NCBI GenBank assembly: GCA_001783695.1 | Contig: MFNE01000017.1 | Location: 1 to 36,316, forward strand | Length of the DNA stretch: 36,316 nt | Direction of reading: 5' to 3' | From: Candidatus Lambdaproteobacteria bacterium RIFOXYD2_FULL_50_16 | GTDB lineage: Bacteria; SAR324; XYD2-FULL-50-16 | Part shown: piece by piece, positions 1-8,848 of the stretch | Position numbering within the stretch: position 1 is the first letter of the stretch | Layout: each line of letters opens with the position of its first letter | The notes under the pieces: generated by a model | Seen by the model: only the letters and a program-made list of their open reading frames with translations | What the model was told of the DNA's origin: nothing | Database searches by the model: none | Translations under genes and position numbers: made by a program

Positions 1-885
1 GTCGAACTCGCGCCAGTCGCCGGAGGAGGGGTGGAAAAAACCTAATTTTCCGGCGTGCAATAATTGCCGGTCGATGAGGCCAAACTCGCCAAAAATCGGC
101 TCTTCTTCGCCCTGATAGATCCGCAAAAACCGCTCGTCGCTCTGTCCGTAAAGCTTGTCCCCCAAGATCGGCATTCCCAGCCATTCGGCGTGGCAGCGAA
201 TCTGGTGGGTCCGCCCGGTCAGCAGTTCTACCTCGACCAAGGTTAGCCCACCAGCCTTGGCCAAAGGCCTAAAGATACTCTGGCTCGCTTTGCCTCCCGC
301 CTCGATTAGCTGGCGAATCCGCACGGTCTCCGGCCCTGCGGGCTTGACCTTGCCGATGGGCTGATCCACCAAAACCTCCTGTTCCAATTGGCCAATTAAT
401 ACGGCTTGGTATATTTTTTTCGTCTCCCCCTTGGCGAACTGAAAACCCATGGCCTTGGCCATCTCCGCGCTTTTAGCCACCAAAACCAAGCCAGAGGTCT
501 CCTTATCCAGACGGTGGACCGCAAATAACTCTGAGTAGCCTTCTTCCTCTTTGAGGACGTTTATCAAGGTGTTTTGATAAAATCGGCCCGACTCTACGAT
601 GGGGATATTCCCGTTTTTTTCCACCACCAACAAAAACTCATCTTCATAAACCATCTTATACCGCCGGTCTATCGCTGGCTCTAAGGCCCGCTCCCTCCGG
701 TATTCGATTTGGTCGCCGGTCTCTAATATCTGTGCAGGCTTAGCGTTGGCCGTATTTACGGTCAAGGCCCCGCTTGTTACCTGTTCAATCCACTTGAATC
801 GAGGGTGATAGGGGAACCGGCGGCATAAAAAATCGATCAGTTCTTCCTTATTTTGTTGATGTCGAACGTAGCGAAAGACCTGCAT
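1..885 (-). CDS. RluA-family 23S/tRNA pseudouridine synthase, 3' end outside window
   Basis: Converts specific uridines in rRNA or tRNA to pseudouridine in the cytoplasm. Read from the ATG at 883-885, the open frame runs 295 codons to the left edge without a stop, so the C-terminus is missing. The N-terminal ~60 residues look like an S4-type RNA-binding segment (GALTVNTANAKPAQ followed by ETGDQIEY). The catalytic motif HRLDKETSGLVL, holding the nucleophilic Asp, lies near residue 135. The later family motif GRTHQIRCHAEWLGMPILGD is also present. The order S4 then catalytic domain matches RluC/RluD-type enzymes, but the exact target uridine cannot be told, so no symbol is given. The gene is divergent from the receiver-like gene at 1001, with 115 bases between them. 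Confidence 0.93.
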   Translation of the reverse strand, partial: MQVFRYVRHQQNKEELIDFLCRRFPYHPRFKWIEQVTSGALTVNTANAKPAQILETGDQIEYRRERALEPAIDRRYKMVYEDEFLLVVEKNGNIPIVESGRFYQNTLINVLKEEEGYSELFAVHRLDKETSGLVLVAKSAEMAKAMGFQFAKGETKKIYQAVLIGQLEQEVLVDQPIGKVKPAGPETVRIRQLIEAGGKASQSIFRPLAKAGGLTLVEVELLTGRTHQIRCHAEWLGMPILGDKLYGQSDERFLRIYQGEEEPIFGEFGLIDRQLLHAGKLGFFHPSSGDWREFD

Positions 886-1000
886 CGGCGTAGATTTTGC
901 TTAGATGATTAATTAAGAGTTCGCGGTCACCGCGGTCTCGGGGAAATGTTTACAGGTTTGGGCGGGTCTGGTAGTCCTTGGGGAAACCCTAAGGCTCAAG

Positions 1001-1582
1001 ATGAACCTAAAACTTTTACTGGTTTGTGCCAACGACTTCCCTGAAGATCTGCACCAACGGATGCAAGATTTTGGTTTTACAACCGAAACGGCACGCGGAG
1101 GGATGCGGCTCAAAAGTTTGATGGAGGAACAGGACTTCGACGCCTTTGTTTGGTGTTTCGATGACTACGATCAGGCGCTTCGCCAGGATCTCTTGGATAT
1201 CTTCAACAGGCGCCCTAAAAATCCACTGGTTTTATTAACCGGCGATTTGGAAGCACCCGATTTTTTAGAGCAAATAGCCGGGCCTTATGGCCAGCTTGAT
1301 TTAAACGACGACCCAGCCGAACTCTTGGCCGCTATTGAGTTTGCCTGTTTACAACCACTAATTGAAGAAGGGGCCCACTTGCAAGAAATTGACTTTAAAA
1401 ATCTGGTTCACCAAGTGACCCATGATAAATCACGCTTCGCACACCAAGGCGCGGGGACCCTTAAGTTACAAAGTGCTTGGTTGGCCGTAGATGGGCGGGA
1501 AAAACGGATTTTGTCTTCGGCTAAAGAACCGGTCAAAACCGGTTTTTTTGCTGGGTTTGCCCAGTGGTTTAAAAGGGCTTGA
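1001..1582 (+). CDS. Receiver-like (CheY-fold) protein of unknown role
   Basis: A 193-residue protein with no signal peptide or membrane span. Residues 1-118 have the alternating pattern of a response-regulator receiver: strand LKLLLVCAND, a segment FDAFVWCFDDYD around residues 46-57 where the phospho-acceptor loop would be, NPLVLLTGD at 74-82 (switch Thr position), then a GQLDLNDDPAELLAAIEFA tail helix. Residues 120-193 match nothing I recognise and end in an aromatic/basic tail (GFAQWFKRA). A modest ribosome site (AAGG) lies 6 bases before the ATG. The 3' end overlaps nqrM on the opposite strand by 14 bases and contains an intrinsic terminator. The receiver assignment is inferred from the fold pattern; it may be a degenerate receiver or an unrelated Rossmann-like protein. 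Confidence 0.7.
   Translation: MNLKLLLVCANDFPEDLHQRMQDFGFTTETARGGMRLKSLMEEQDFDAFVWCFDDYDQALRQDLLDIFNRRPKNPLVLLTGDLEAPDFLEQIAGPYGQLDLNDDPAELLAAIEFACLQPLIEEGAHLQEIDFKNLVHQVTHDKSRFAHQGAGTLKLQSAWLAVDGREKRILSSAKEPVKTGFFAGFAQWFKRA
1527..1549. terminator. Intrinsic terminator inside the 3' end of the receiver-like gene
   Basis: A perfect 7-bp stem (AACCGGT / ACCGGTT) with a 4-base CAAA loop runs into seven T on the + strand, starting with the stem's own last two T. It lies about 33 bases before the stop of the + gene. A second small hairpin (CTGGG TTTG CCCAG) follows at 1551-1564. Read on the - strand the same stem lies about 20 bases after the nqrM stop and is followed by TTCTTT, a weaker tract, so it may also end the nqr transcript. 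Confidence 0.7.
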
Positions 1583-1808
1583 GCATTCGGCTTTGAGCCT
1601 CTTTGACCCGCCGTTTACGCCGCTCGCAGACCCGTTTTTCTTCCTCTGGGTTCTCGCAAAAGTCGCAACTTGGAATCTTCCCCTCGTCCACATCACAATT
1701 GCTGCTACCACCGCAGCTTTTTTTGATCGTTTTGCCTGCAAAGATCACTCCTAGAGACATCCCCAGCATCACCAAACCAAACACCAGCATCGAAGCAATC
1801 ATTTCCAT
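1569..1808 (-). CDS. nqrM: NqrM, Na+-NQR maturation factor (DUF539)
   Basis: A 79-residue membrane-anchored protein required for NQR maturation; the family is thought to deliver iron to the Fe site between NqrD and NqrE. One N-terminal membrane span (residues 4-24) is followed by the family motif KKSCGGSSNCD. Cysteines sit at 32, 38, 48, 51 and 61, which fits the conserved Cys cluster of NqrM. The tail is strongly basic. It is the last gene of the operon, 20 bases after apbE, the usual gammaproteobacterial order (nqrA-F, apbE, nqrM). The ATG at 1806-1808 was chosen because the membrane span begins directly after it. Its last 14 bases overlap the end of the convergent receiver-like gene. Confidence 0.92.
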   Translation of the reverse strand: MEMIASMLVFGLVMLGMSLGVIFAGKTIKKSCGGSSNCDVDEGKIPSCDFCENPEEEKRVCERRKRRVKEAQSRMLKPF

Positions 1809-1828
1809 ATAGAACTCGTTTGAGGCCG

Positions 1829-2869
1829 CTATTCGCCCGCTTCGGGGTTGAGTAGTTGATTAAACGCAGCGGTGCCACGGGTTTTAAGGGAGTCTTTGTC
1901 GCGGTAGATAAAATAGGCGGCCAACCCTTTTTTTTCAGCCAGTTGGAATCCCTTTTTCTCGCCTAAGACCATTAAGGCTGTCGCCCAGCCATCGGCGGTC
2001 ATACAACTCGAATGGATCACACTAACACTGGTTAAATCGTGTATCACCGGGCGGCCTGTGTGGGGATCAATGGTGTGGGAATAGTTTTTACCGCCTTCGC
2101 TAAAGAAGTTGCGATAATCGCCACTAGTTGCCATCGATTGGTCGCTCAATTCAACCACTCGGTTTACCCCACCTTCGGGGACCGGTTCCTCAATCCCAAT
2201 CCTCCAAGCCCCGCCACCAGGGCGTTCGCCTAAAACCCGAATCTCCCCGCCGATCTCGACCATATGGTTTTTGATCTCCAGATTTTTAAGTAAATCAGAG
2301 ACTTGATCCACTCCGTATCCCTTGGCGATAGAAGAAAGGTCCAGGGTCAAATTGCTGGTTTTTTTTTGGATTTGCCCACCCTTGGGGTCTAAGGCCAACT
2401 TATCCAACCCGGTTTTAGCCAACGCCTCTTGAATCTGATCTTCTGGGGGAATCCCCTTTTGTTCGGTCGGACCAAAACCCCAAAGGTCCACCAAGGGCAT
2501 CACTGTAATATCCAGCGCCCCACCTGATTCTAATCCCAAGGTTAGGGCCTCACTTAAAACCCGATAGGTCTCCTTACTGACCGGATACACTCCTGGTTTG
2601 ACCGCTTGATTAAGTTTAGAAAGTTCGGAGTCTTTTAAATAGGTGGACATCTTTTGCTCGACCTGACTTAAGGTCAAGGCCACCATGCCTTGAACTTCCG
2701 ACTCTTCAGGGGTTTCAGCAGTGGGAAGATAGAGAATTTTATAGGACGTCCCCATGGCTCGCCCCCGCAACTCCACTGGTTCGGGAGCCGATTTCAGGCA
2801 GCCTGCCAAAGAGAGCAAAAGAAAAAGGCTCCCCAAAAGGAGCCCTTTTTTTGGTGAATACCAACCCAT
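1829..2869 (-). CDS. apbE: ApbE, FAD:protein FMN transferase lipoprotein
   Basis: Transfers FMN from FAD to a threonine hydroxyl of target proteins in the periplasm; here the obvious targets are NqrB and NqrC from the same operon. The N-terminus is a lipoprotein signal: basic start, LLLGSLFLLLSLAGC with a lipobox LAGC, so the mature protein should be lipid-anchored. ApbE landmarks are RGRAMGTSYKI, LDLSSIAKGYGVDQ, IGGEIRVLGE and SHTIDPHTGRP, followed by SSCMTADGWATALMVLG with the metal/FAD-binding Asp. Length (about 346) is normal. I prefer the ATG at 2867-2869 (AAGG 8 bases upstream) over a TTG two codons earlier. A strong hairpin plus T-tracts lies inside the signal-peptide codons (2827-2852). 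Confidence 0.95.
   Translation of the reverse strand: MGWYSPKKGLLLGSLFLLLSLAGCLKSAPEPVELRGRAMGTSYKILYLPTAETPEESEVQGMVALTLSQVEQKMSTYLKDSELSKLNQAVKPGVYPVSKETYRVLSEALTLGLESGGALDITVMPLVDLWGFGPTEQKGIPPEDQIQEALAKTGLDKLALDPKGGQIQKKTSNLTLDLSSIAKGYGVDQVSDLLKNLEIKNHMVEIGGEIRVLGERPGGGAWRIGIEEPVPEGGVNRVVELSDQSMATSGDYRNFFSEGGKNYSHTIDPHTGRPVIHDLTSVSVIHSSCMTADGWATALMVLGEKKGFQLAEKKGLAAYFIYRDKDSLKTRGTAAFNQLLNPEAGE
2827..2852. terminator. Bidirectional intrinsic-terminator-like hairpin within apbE start
   Basis: A perfect 6-bp stem GGCTCC / GGAGCC with loop CCAAAA is flanked by A5 on one side and C plus T7 on the other. On the + strand it reads as a classic Rho-independent terminator. On the - strand, the direction of the nqr operon, the stem GGCTCC TTTTGG GGAGCC is followed by T5-C-T4, also a good terminator. 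It lies about 30-55 bases after the nqrF stop, inside the apbE signal-peptide codons. Function is inferred from shape only. Confidence 0.6.
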
Positions 2870-2881
2870 GGGCAAAGCCTT

Positions 2882-4105
2882 TTAGCCTCCGAAGTCGTCG
2901 AGCAGGATATTGTCCTTTTCTACACCGAGACTTTGCAGCATATTAATCACCGCCGAGGTCATCATCGGCGGGCCACACATGTAGAACTCACAATCCTCTG
3001 GGGCCTCATGGTCCTTCAAGTACTGCTTGAACAAGACGTTATGAATAAAACCTGTGGCCCCGGTCCAATTGTCTTCAGGCAAAGGGTCCGAGAGCGCAAC
3101 ATGAAACACAAAGTTCGGATGGTCTTTGGTCAACTGGACAAAGTCCTCGTAGTAAAACATTTCGCGCAAAGAGCGGGCACCATACCAAAAGCTTACCTTA
3201 CGTTTAGTATTGAGCCGTTTTAGCTGGTCAAAGATATGGCTGCGCATTGGGGCCATACCGGCGCCCCCACCGACAAAGATCATCTCGGCGTCCGTGTCTT
3301 TAGCGAAAAACTCGCCATAAGGACCCGAGATCGTAACCTGATCACCTGCCTTCAGGTTAAAGATGTAACTAGACATAATCCCTGGCGGAACCCCTGGCTT
3401 ATTAGGCGGGGGCGAGGCAATCCGCACGTTGAGCATGATGATGCCCTTTTCGTCGGGGTAGTTAGCCATCGAATAGGCCCGAATACAGGGCTCGTGGTTA
3501 ACGGCGTGGTATTGCCAGATATTAAACTTATCCCAATCACCCCGGTATTTGGGGGCGACCTCAAAATCCTTATATTGAATATCGTAGGGACCACATTCGA
3601 TTTGAATGTAACCACCAGCCCTAAAGGGTACATCTTCGCCAGCCGGCAGTTCCATTACCAATTCCTTGATAAAGGTAGCCACGTTGTTGTTACTACGAAC
3701 GGTACATTTCCACTTTTTGACTTCTAAAAATTCGGGTTCCACCTCGATCTTCATATCCCTTTTAACCGCCACTTGGCAGGCCAGCCGCTCGCCTTCGCGG
3801 GCTTCTTTTTTGCTAATATGGCTCAACTCGGTCGGCAGAATATCCCCACCGCCCTCGTGGATCTTAACCCGGCACTGGCCGCAGGTTCCCCCGCCGCCAC
3901 AAGCAGAGCTTAAAAAGATCTGTTTGTCCGCCAAAGCTCCCAATAGCTTAGAACCGGGAGAGAGTTGGATTACGTGATCGGGGCCGTTAATCTGGACGTT
4001 AACATCTCCCTTGGGTACCAGCTTAGAGCGGGCACCGAGGATCAAGGCCACCAAAAAGAGGACAATCGCGGTGAACATCACCACGCCCAAAATGATCAAT
4101 GTCAT
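2882..4105 (-). CDS. nqrF: Na+-NQR subunit F (NADH-oxidising, 2Fe-2S and FAD)
   Basis: Entry point of electrons: oxidises NADH on the cytoplasmic side and passes electrons through FAD and a 2Fe-2S centre. One N-terminal span (residues 3-24) anchors it. The ferredoxin domain shows C69-x5-C75-x2-C78 and C110, the plant-type 2Fe-2S pattern. The FAD site RAYSMANYP lies around residue 210, followed by the nucleotide-binding [13 protein letters not shown] and the C-terminal YMCGPPMM and LLDDFGG. Length 407 equals the family norm. It starts 31 bases after nqrE; no clear ribosome site precedes the ATG, but a small GC hairpin (4121-4134) fills the gap. Confidence 0.98.
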   Translation of the reverse strand: MTLIILGVVMFTAIVLFLVALILGARSKLVPKGDVNVQINGPDHVIQLSPGSKLLGALADKQIFLSSACGGGGTCGQCRVKIHEGGGDILPTELSHISKKEAREGERLACQVAVKRDMKIEVEPEFLEVKKWKCTVRSNNNVATFIKELVMELPAGEDVPFRAGGYIQIECGPYDIQYKDFEVAPKYRGDWDKFNIWQYHAVNHEPCIRAYSMANYPDEKGIIMLNVRIASPPPNKPGVPPGIMSSYIFNLKAGDQVTISGPYGEFFAKDTDAEMIFVGGGAGMAPMRSHIFDQLKRLNTKRKVSFWYGARSLREMFYYEDFVQLTKDHPNFVFHVALSDPLPEDNWTGATGFIHNVLFKQYLKDHEAPEDCEFYMCGPPMMTSAVINMLQSLGVEKDNILLDDFGG

Positions 4106-4120
4106 AGCTATCTATGGTGT

Positions 4121-4134
4121 CGGGCTTGGGCCCG
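4121..4134. other. Small GC hairpin in the nqrE-nqrF gap
   Basis: CGGGC TTGG GCCCG forms a perfect 5-bp stem with a 4-base loop just after the nqrE stop and about 16 bases before the nqrF start on the - strand. It has no T-tract, so it is not an intrinsic terminator. It could mark an mRNA processing or stability element in the operon; that is inference. Confidence 0.4.
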
Positions 4135-4136
4135 GA

Positions 4137-4745
4137 TTAAAGCTGAATCCCTGAGAAGGACATAAAGGCCATGGCCATCAGTCCTGCCGTAATGAAGGTG
4201 ATCCCTAGACCCCGAAGCCCATGTGGCACATCAGAGTATTTTAATTTTTCTCGAACCCCGGCCATCAGCAATATAGCCAGTGCCCAACCAGCACCTGAAC
4301 CAACCCCGTAAACCACGGACTCGGTAAAGTTGTAATCCCGCTCCACCATAAACAAAGAACCGGCCATAATGGCACAGTTAACCGTGATCAGGGGCAGGAA
4401 GATACCCAAGGCATTATACAAGGGTGGAAAATACTTATCCAAAGCCATTTCTAAAATTTGCACAATGGCCGCGATCACCCCAATATAAGAGATAAAACCT
4501 AAAAACCCTAAATCCACCTCCGGCATACCGGCCCAGGAGAGCGCACCCTCTTTAAGGAAAAAGGTGTAAAGCAGGTTGTTAGCAGGCACCGTCACCGCCT
4601 GCACCGCAACCACCGAAATTCCAAGTCCAGCTGCGGTTTCCACCTTTTTGGAGACCGCCAGGAAAGTACACATCCCCAAGAAAAAGGCCAAAGCCATGTT
4701 CTCGATAAAGACGGACTTGATAAAAAGGCTCAACAGATGTTCCAT
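4137..4745 (-). CDS. nqrE: Na+-NQR subunit E
   Basis: Integral inner-membrane subunit that, with NqrD, forms the inverted pair of half-channels and binds an Fe centre at their interface. The protein has 202 residues and about six membrane spans. Cysteines C26 (LGMCTFLA) and C124 (TVNCAIMAG) lie in the two half-helices that carry the Fe ligands in the family. An excellent ribosome site (AGGAGG, 8 bases before the ATG) overlaps the nqrD stop codon, so the two genes are translationally linked. NqrE and RnfA/RnfE are homologous, but the surrounding nqrA, B, C and F settle it as NQR. Confidence 0.98.
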   Translation of the reverse strand: MEHLLSLFIKSVFIENMALAFFLGMCTFLAVSKKVETAAGLGISVVAVQAVTVPANNLLYTFFLKEGALSWAGMPEVDLGFLGFISYIGVIAAIVQILEMALDKYFPPLYNALGIFLPLITVNCAIMAGSLFMVERDYNFTESVVYGVGSGAGWALAILLMAGVREKLKYSDVPHGLRGLGITFITAGLMAMAFMSFSGIQL

Positions 4746-4757
4746 ATTCAGGGCCTC

Positions 4758-5384
4758 CTAATCGTGCTCTTGTTGTTCCGTCTTCCAGGTACGAAGTCCC
4801 CAGATTAAGAATCCGATGATAAAAAAGGCCGAGGGTGGCAGGATCATCAAACCGTTGGTTTGATACCAGCCCCCTTCGGTAATGGGGGTAAGGATATTAA
4901 AACCGAAAAGTTTGCCCGAACCAGTCAGTTCGCGAATCACGCCAACCACCAGTAGAAGCAACGAATAACCCAATGTGTTACCAAGGCCATCTGCCGCTGA
5001 AAGCCCGACCGGGTTGCTCATGGCAAAGGCTTCGGCGCGACCCATAACAATACAGTTGGTAATAATCAGCCCTACAAATACCGAGAGTTGCTTAGAAATA
5101 GCGGGCATGTAGGCCTTTAAGATTTGGTCCACCACAATAACCAAAGAGGCGATGATTACCATCTGCACAATAATCCGAATTGACGAAGGGATCAGGTTTC
5201 GAATCGCTGAAATGCCGATGTTTGAAAAGGTAGTCACAAACATCAACGCCGCCGACATAGCAAAAACCGTCTCCAACTTACTGGTCACCGCCAGGGCTGA
5301 GCAGATGCCCAGGACCTGGAACATGATTGGGTTGTTGTCGAAAATCGGGCTAAGTAAGGCCTTTTTGACCGTCATTTGGCTCAT
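4758..5384 (-). CDS. nqrD: Na+-NQR subunit D
   Basis: Integral membrane partner of NqrE in the Na+-pumping core. It has 208 residues and six predicted spans, with Fe-ligand cysteines C28 (LGICSALAV) and C111 ([14 protein letters not shown]). The AGGAG ribosome site lies 8 bases before the ATG, and the gene starts 2 bases after nqrC ends. It terminates with TAG, whose bases are part of the nqrE ribosome site. Assignment to NqrD rather than RnfE follows from the operon and from the family N-terminus ([20 protein letters not shown]). Confidence 0.98.
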   Translation of the reverse strand: MSQMTVKKALLSPIFDNNPIMFQVLGICSALAVTSKLETVFAMSAALMFVTTFSNIGISAIRNLIPSSIRIIVQMVIIASLVIVVDQILKAYMPAISKQLSVFVGLIITNCIVMGRAEAFAMSNPVGLSAADGLGNTLGYSLLLLVVGVIRELTGSGKLFGFNILTPITEGGWYQTNGLMILPPSAFFIIGFLIWGLRTWKTEQQEHD

Positions 5385-5386
5385 GT

Positions 5387-6154
5387 TTAGGCTCCTTGTT
5401 TTTTAAAGCTTTTAAGTAGCGGGCCATATCCATTGTCGCCCATCCAGTACCGAATCAGGTTGTTAACCCCGCGAGTGGTCAAGGTTGCCCCACCCAAGCC
5501 ATCTACGTGATGGACCGCCATTGGCGAATCAGGGCTAACCGTACCTTTATCGACTTTGACCGCTAAATTACCTTTACCGTCAAATATCGCTTTACCGGGC
5601 CACTGGGCTTTCCAGCGGGGGTTGTCCACCTCACCGCCCAGACCAGGGGTCTCGCCATGTTCATAAAAGGTAAGGCCCTTAACCTGATTGCCATCGGCCG
5701 CCAGGGCGACAAAGCCATACAAGGTGGACCACAGCCCCTTGCCATAGATCGGCAGAATTACCGTTTCAATCTGGTCGTCCTTTTTTACCAAGTAAATCAA
5801 AGCCTGTTTGGCACGCTGGCGAATCTTAGCAATGTCCAGATTGGCTGGGATCTGATAATTGGTACTGCTGTCTTTAGAGGCTTTAATCGCGTTAAATCGA
5901 GAAGGGTCCCCATCACTAAAGGTACCCGACTCCAGGTCCACCAAGCGGGGCTCAACCTGGGTAAAGGCTTTATCAATATCCATCCCCTCGGTATAAATAC
6001 CAGCCGCTTGGAGGATATTTTTCTTGGTCTCCAAGGCCTTGTTACGCTCTTGGGCAGGCCTTAAGGCAACCGTAGCGCTGGCCACCAGGACCGAACAGAC
6101 CAAACAGGTAACCACGGCCACCATGATTACTTTTTTGGGAGATTCCTTAGACAT
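5387..6154 (-). CDS. nqrC: Na+-NQR subunit C (covalent FMN)
   Basis: Periplasmic electron carrier with one N-terminal membrane span (residues 8-31) and an FMN-binding domain. The flavinylation site is [15 protein letters not shown], with the acceptor Thr at residue 224; this matches the D-x-x-(S/G)-G-A-T rule recognised by ApbE, encoded downstream. I chose the ATG at 6152-6154 (MSKESPKKV), giving 255 residues. It has a strong GGAGG site, starts inside the last codons of nqrB (8-base overlap), and puts the basic residues directly before the span. The longer open frame adds 16 residues that overlap nqrB and look spurious. Confidence 0.97.
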   Translation of the reverse strand: MSKESPKKVIMVAVVTCLVCSVLVASATVALRPAQERNKALETKKNILQAAGIYTEGMDIDKAFTQVEPRLVDLESGTFSDGDPSRFNAIKASKDSSTNYQIPANLDIAKIRQRAKQALIYLVKKDDQIETVILPIYGKGLWSTLYGFVALAADGNQVKGLTFYEHGETPGLGGEVDNPRWKAQWPGKAIFDGKGNLAVKVDKGTVSPDSPMAVHHVDGLGGATLTTRGVNNLIRYWMGDNGYGPLLKSFKKQGA

Positions 6155-7355
6155 TGCGCAGCTTCCTCCGAGTAATATTGGCTTTGACCACATAGTGATC
6201 AATCAGCGGGGCCACGGTGTTGCCCAGAAGGATTGCCAGCATCATCCCTTCGGGGTAGGCCGGGTTGATCACCCGCACCATCACCACAATAAACCCGATA
6301 AATCCGCCGTAAACAAATTGCCCCCTAAAGGTCATGGACGCCGAAACCGGATCGGTTGCCATAAATACCAAGCCAAAGGCAAAACCGCCCAAGACGAGGT
6401 GCCAACCAGGAGGGACACTAAACATGGGGTTGGTGTCCGAGCCTATCAGATATAAAATACTAGAAAAGACAAACGTCCCAACCAACACTGAAAGCATAAT
6501 CCGCCAACTGGCCACGCCAGACAGCAGCAAATATCCGGCTCCTAGCAAGCAGGCCAACGTCGAGGTTTCCCCCATTGAACCAGGGATGGTGCCCACAAAG
6601 GCGTCAAACCAGCTGTAAGCTTCGGTCAGCCCGGTGTAACCACTGCTTGCAGCCAAGGATAAGGGGGTTGCCCCACTAAAGCCATCTACAGCAGTCCAGA
6701 CCGCGTCCCCTGAGATTTGCGCAGGGTAGGCAAAAAAGAGGAACGCCCGTCCAGTCAAAGCTGGGTTTAAGAAGTTTTTGCCTGTTCCCCCAAATACCTC
6801 TTTGCCAATCACCACCCCAAAACTAACCCCTAAAGCAACCTGCCACAAGGGAATGGTTGGGGGTAAGGTTAAGGGAAATAAAAAGCCTGTGACCAAAAAT
6901 CCTTCGTTAATTTCGTGACCGCGGATCAGGGCGAAATTGGACTCCCAAAAACCGCCAACTAGCTGAACTACTAGGAAAATGGGCATAAACCAGAGTAATC
7001 CGTGGGCAATACAAGCGAAAATGGAATCAGGGTCAAAACCGATACCGAGATTTGCCAAGACACTGCCCCGCCAACCCTCTGGGCGAACCACACCCAGACG
7101 AGCCAGGGCCCGGTTGGCTTGCAGCCCAGTGTTGTAAGTAGCCATGATCAAGACCGGCTGCAAAGCAATGACCACCGAAATCATCATCCGCTTGAGATCA
7201 AGCTGGTCTTTAACGTGGGTCCCGCCCTTAGTGGTTTTGCCTAAGGTAAACAAGAAGGTATCGGCCATTTCGTAAATGGCGTACAACTTCTCAAATTTAC
7301 CCCCCTTAACAACATGGGGGTGGATGGCGTCCAGCAGGTTTCTTAAAGGTTTCAT
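6147..7355 (-). CDS. nqrB: Na+-NQR subunit B (covalent FMN, riboflavin/quinone site)
   Basis: Large membrane subunit containing a covalently bound FMN and non-covalent riboflavin; it takes part in quinone reduction and Na+ transfer. It has 402 residues. The flavinylation motif [13 protein letters not shown] has its acceptor Thr at residue 230, and NQR/Rnf-D type helices surround it. The conserved [22 protein letters not shown] precedes it. The ATG immediately follows the nqrA TAG with no gap; AAGG lies 5 bases upstream, inside nqrA. Homologous to RnfD, but the N-terminal ~50 residues and operon are NQR type. Confidence 0.98.
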   Translation of the reverse strand: MKPLRNLLDAIHPHVVKGGKFEKLYAIYEMADTFLFTLGKTTKGGTHVKDQLDLKRMMISVVIALQPVLIMATYNTGLQANRALARLGVVRPEGWRGSVLANLGIGFDPDSIFACIAHGLLWFMPIFLVVQLVGGFWESNFALIRGHEINEGFLVTGFLFPLTLPPTIPLWQVALGVSFGVVIGKEVFGGTGKNFLNPALTGRAFLFFAYPAQISGDAVWTAVDGFSGATPLSLAASSGYTGLTEAYSWFDAFVGTIPGSMGETSTLACLLGAGYLLLSGVASWRIMLSVLVGTFVFSSILYLIGSDTNPMFSVPPGWHLVLGGFAFGLVFMATDPVSASMTFRGQFVYGGFIGFIVVMVRVINPAYPEGMMLAILLGNTVAPLIDHYVVKANITRRKLRNV

Positions 7356-8699
7356 CTAGCCTTCATGTTCGATTTGGGTCAGGCTCCGCCGCAAAATCGG
7401 GCCGTAATCATACTTACCAGGGCAAACGAAGGTGCAAAGCCCCAGATCTTCTTCGTCCAACTCCAAGGCCCCGAGGGCTTGGGCTTGGTCTGTGTCTCCA
7501 ATTATCAAAGAGCGGAGTAAATAGACGGGTTCCATATCCATGGGTAAAACTGATTCATAACTACCCACAGGCACCATCGCCCTATCCGACCCACCGCAGT
7601 TGGTCGTAAAATCAAAGAGGTGTTTCGGGTTTAGCGCCGAATGAAATACTCGCTTAACCGAAAACTTCTCTGAGCCAGGCTTTAACCAGCCCAAAAACTC
7701 TCGGTTAGTGCCTTCAGGGAGCACAGAAACTTGATTGTGGAAACGGCCTAGATAGGCTAATTCCCCTTCGGCCTTGTGGCCCCAAAGTACCGAACCTGAG
7801 ATCACCCGGTTTGATCCAGGGCGAATCTCGCCGGTAATCAATTGGTCTAACGAGGCACCTAAACGGGTTTTAACCAAGCGTGGCATAATCACAGGACTTC
7901 CACCTAACCCGACAACCCGGTCCGTAAAGAGCCGCCCCGTTTCAAAGAGTTTAGCCATCGCAATCACGTCTTGATAGCCAACGGTCCAAACCGTTTTATG
8001 GGCATGCACCGGGTCAAGGAAGTGAATATGAGTCCCGGCCAATCCGGCTGGGTGAGGTCCTTTAAATTCGGCGATAAAGGTCGAGGCTGAACGCCCAGAG
8101 GGGATATTGCTGCCTACCTCTTTACACAAATAAACCTTGCCCTCGGTCAGCTTAGCAAGCAGTTCCAATCCCGCCGAAAAGGCCTCAGCATGCTCGTCAA
8201 CCACCACTGCCGGATCCACAGCAAAAGGGTCCGTGTCGATAGCGGTAACAAAGATACTCACCGGTCGGCTGCCCAAATGGGGGGTTTTAGAATAGGGCCT
8301 TGTCCGAAAGGCGGTCCACATCCCCGATTTAACCAGATTTTCTTCAATCTTTTGGGCGTCTAAGCCAGAGAAATCTTTAAAGGCGCATTTATCGAAGGTT
8401 TCCGCTTTATCGCCCTTAAGCTCGATAACCACTGACATCAGGACCCGCTTGTCGCCGCGATTGATTTCAACCACGGTCCCCGAGCCAGGGGCGGTAAAAA
8501 CCACTCCAGGATTTTTTTTATCCTGGAAAAGCTCTTGTCCTAGTTTAACCTCGTCGCCCACCCTAACCGCCATGGAGGGCTTCATGCCGTGGTAATCTGG
8601 GCCTAGAATAGCCACCCGACTCACCGGATGCGACGGCGTGATCTTCTGCGAGGGTTTACCTAAGATCGGCAGATTTAAACCCTTTTTGATTGTAATCAT
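7356..8699 (-). CDS. nqrA: Na+-NQR subunit A
   Basis: Peripheral cytoplasmic subunit of the NQR complex, implicated in quinone binding. It has 447 residues. The start [18 protein letters not shown] is nearly the same as well-known NqrA N-termini, which fixes the ATG at 8697-8699 despite a weak ribosome site. The carboxysome-like/lipoyl-like fold segment [19 protein letters not shown] and the C-terminal [20 protein letters not shown] match the family. Its C-terminal region carries no ferredoxin cysteine motifs, which separates it from RnfC. It is the first gene of the operon; a leader of about 300 bases upstream contains hairpins and a possible leader peptide. Confidence 0.98.
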   Translation of the reverse strand: MITIKKGLNLPILGKPSQKITPSHPVSRVAILGPDYHGMKPSMAVRVGDEVKLGQELFQDKKNPGVVFTAPGSGTVVEINRGDKRVLMSVVIELKGDKAETFDKCAFKDFSGLDAQKIEENLVKSGMWTAFRTRPYSKTPHLGSRPVSIFVTAIDTDPFAVDPAVVVDEHAEAFSAGLELLAKLTEGKVYLCKEVGSNIPSGRSASTFIAEFKGPHPAGLAGTHIHFLDPVHAHKTVWTVGYQDVIAMAKLFETGRLFTDRVVGLGGSPVIMPRLVKTRLGASLDQLITGEIRPGSNRVISGSVLWGHKAEGELAYLGRFHNQVSVLPEGTNREFLGWLKPGSEKFSVKRVFHSALNPKHLFDFTTNCGGSDRAMVPVGSYESVLPMDMEPVYLLRSLIIGDTDQAQALGALELDEEDLGLCTFVCPGKYDYGPILRRSLTQIEHEG

Positions 8700-8716
8700 T
8701 GCGTCTTTAAACTACA

Positions 8717-8734
8717 GCCCAGTTGACCCTGGGC
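8717..8734. other. Hairpin close to the nqrA start codon
   Basis: GCCCAG TTGACC CTGGGC is a perfect 6-bp stem with a 6-base loop, lying 18-35 bases before the nqrA ATG on the - strand. In the mRNA it would sit just upstream of the ribosome-binding region, which itself lacks a clear Shine-Dalgarno sequence. Confidence 0.45.
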
Positions 8735-8756
8735 GGTTTGGAAAAAAATGGGTTGC

Positions 8757-8795
8757 TTTCCTTGTTAGACAAAAAAAAACCCGCCGTCAAGGAAA
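8757..8795. other. Inverted repeat in the nqr leader
   Basis: TTTCCTTG (8757-8764) and CAAGGAAA (8788-8795) are perfect 8-bp arms around a 23-base loop with nine A (+ strand). The arms extend by four more pairs (GTTG / CAAC) if one base bulges. On the - strand transcript the loop carries nine U. The candidate leader peptide ends directly at the second arm, so its translation would melt the first arm. Confidence 0.45.
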
Positions 8796-8848
8796 CAACA
8801 GATTGGGTATAACTTTCCAGTACGGCTTATCTTGTTTTGAAGGTTCAA
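8765..8848 (-). CDS. Candidate 27-residue leader peptide upstream of nqrA
   Basis: A TTG codon at 8846-8848 follows AGGAGG (8853-8858 on the - strand) with a 4-base spacing, the best ribosome site in this leader. The frame encodes 27 residues, ending C-C-F-L-D-G-G-F-F-F-V and then TAA. The stop adjoins the distal arm of the 8757-8795 inverted repeat. No homology is recognised; the ribosome site and its placement are the only support. It may be chance, since the T-tract alone produces the Phe codons. Confidence 0.3.
   Translation of the reverse strand: MNLQNKISRTGKLYPICCFLDGGFFFV

Noticed and set aside
3236-3727. 163-codon + frame opposite nqrF
   Set aside because: A shadow of nqrF, whose protein is full length and well conserved.
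6155-6202. Longer nqrC start (16 extra residues)
   Set aside because: It overlaps nqrB by 56 bases, lacks a ribosome site and disrupts the normal NqrC N-terminus; the internal ATG at 6154 has GGAGG.
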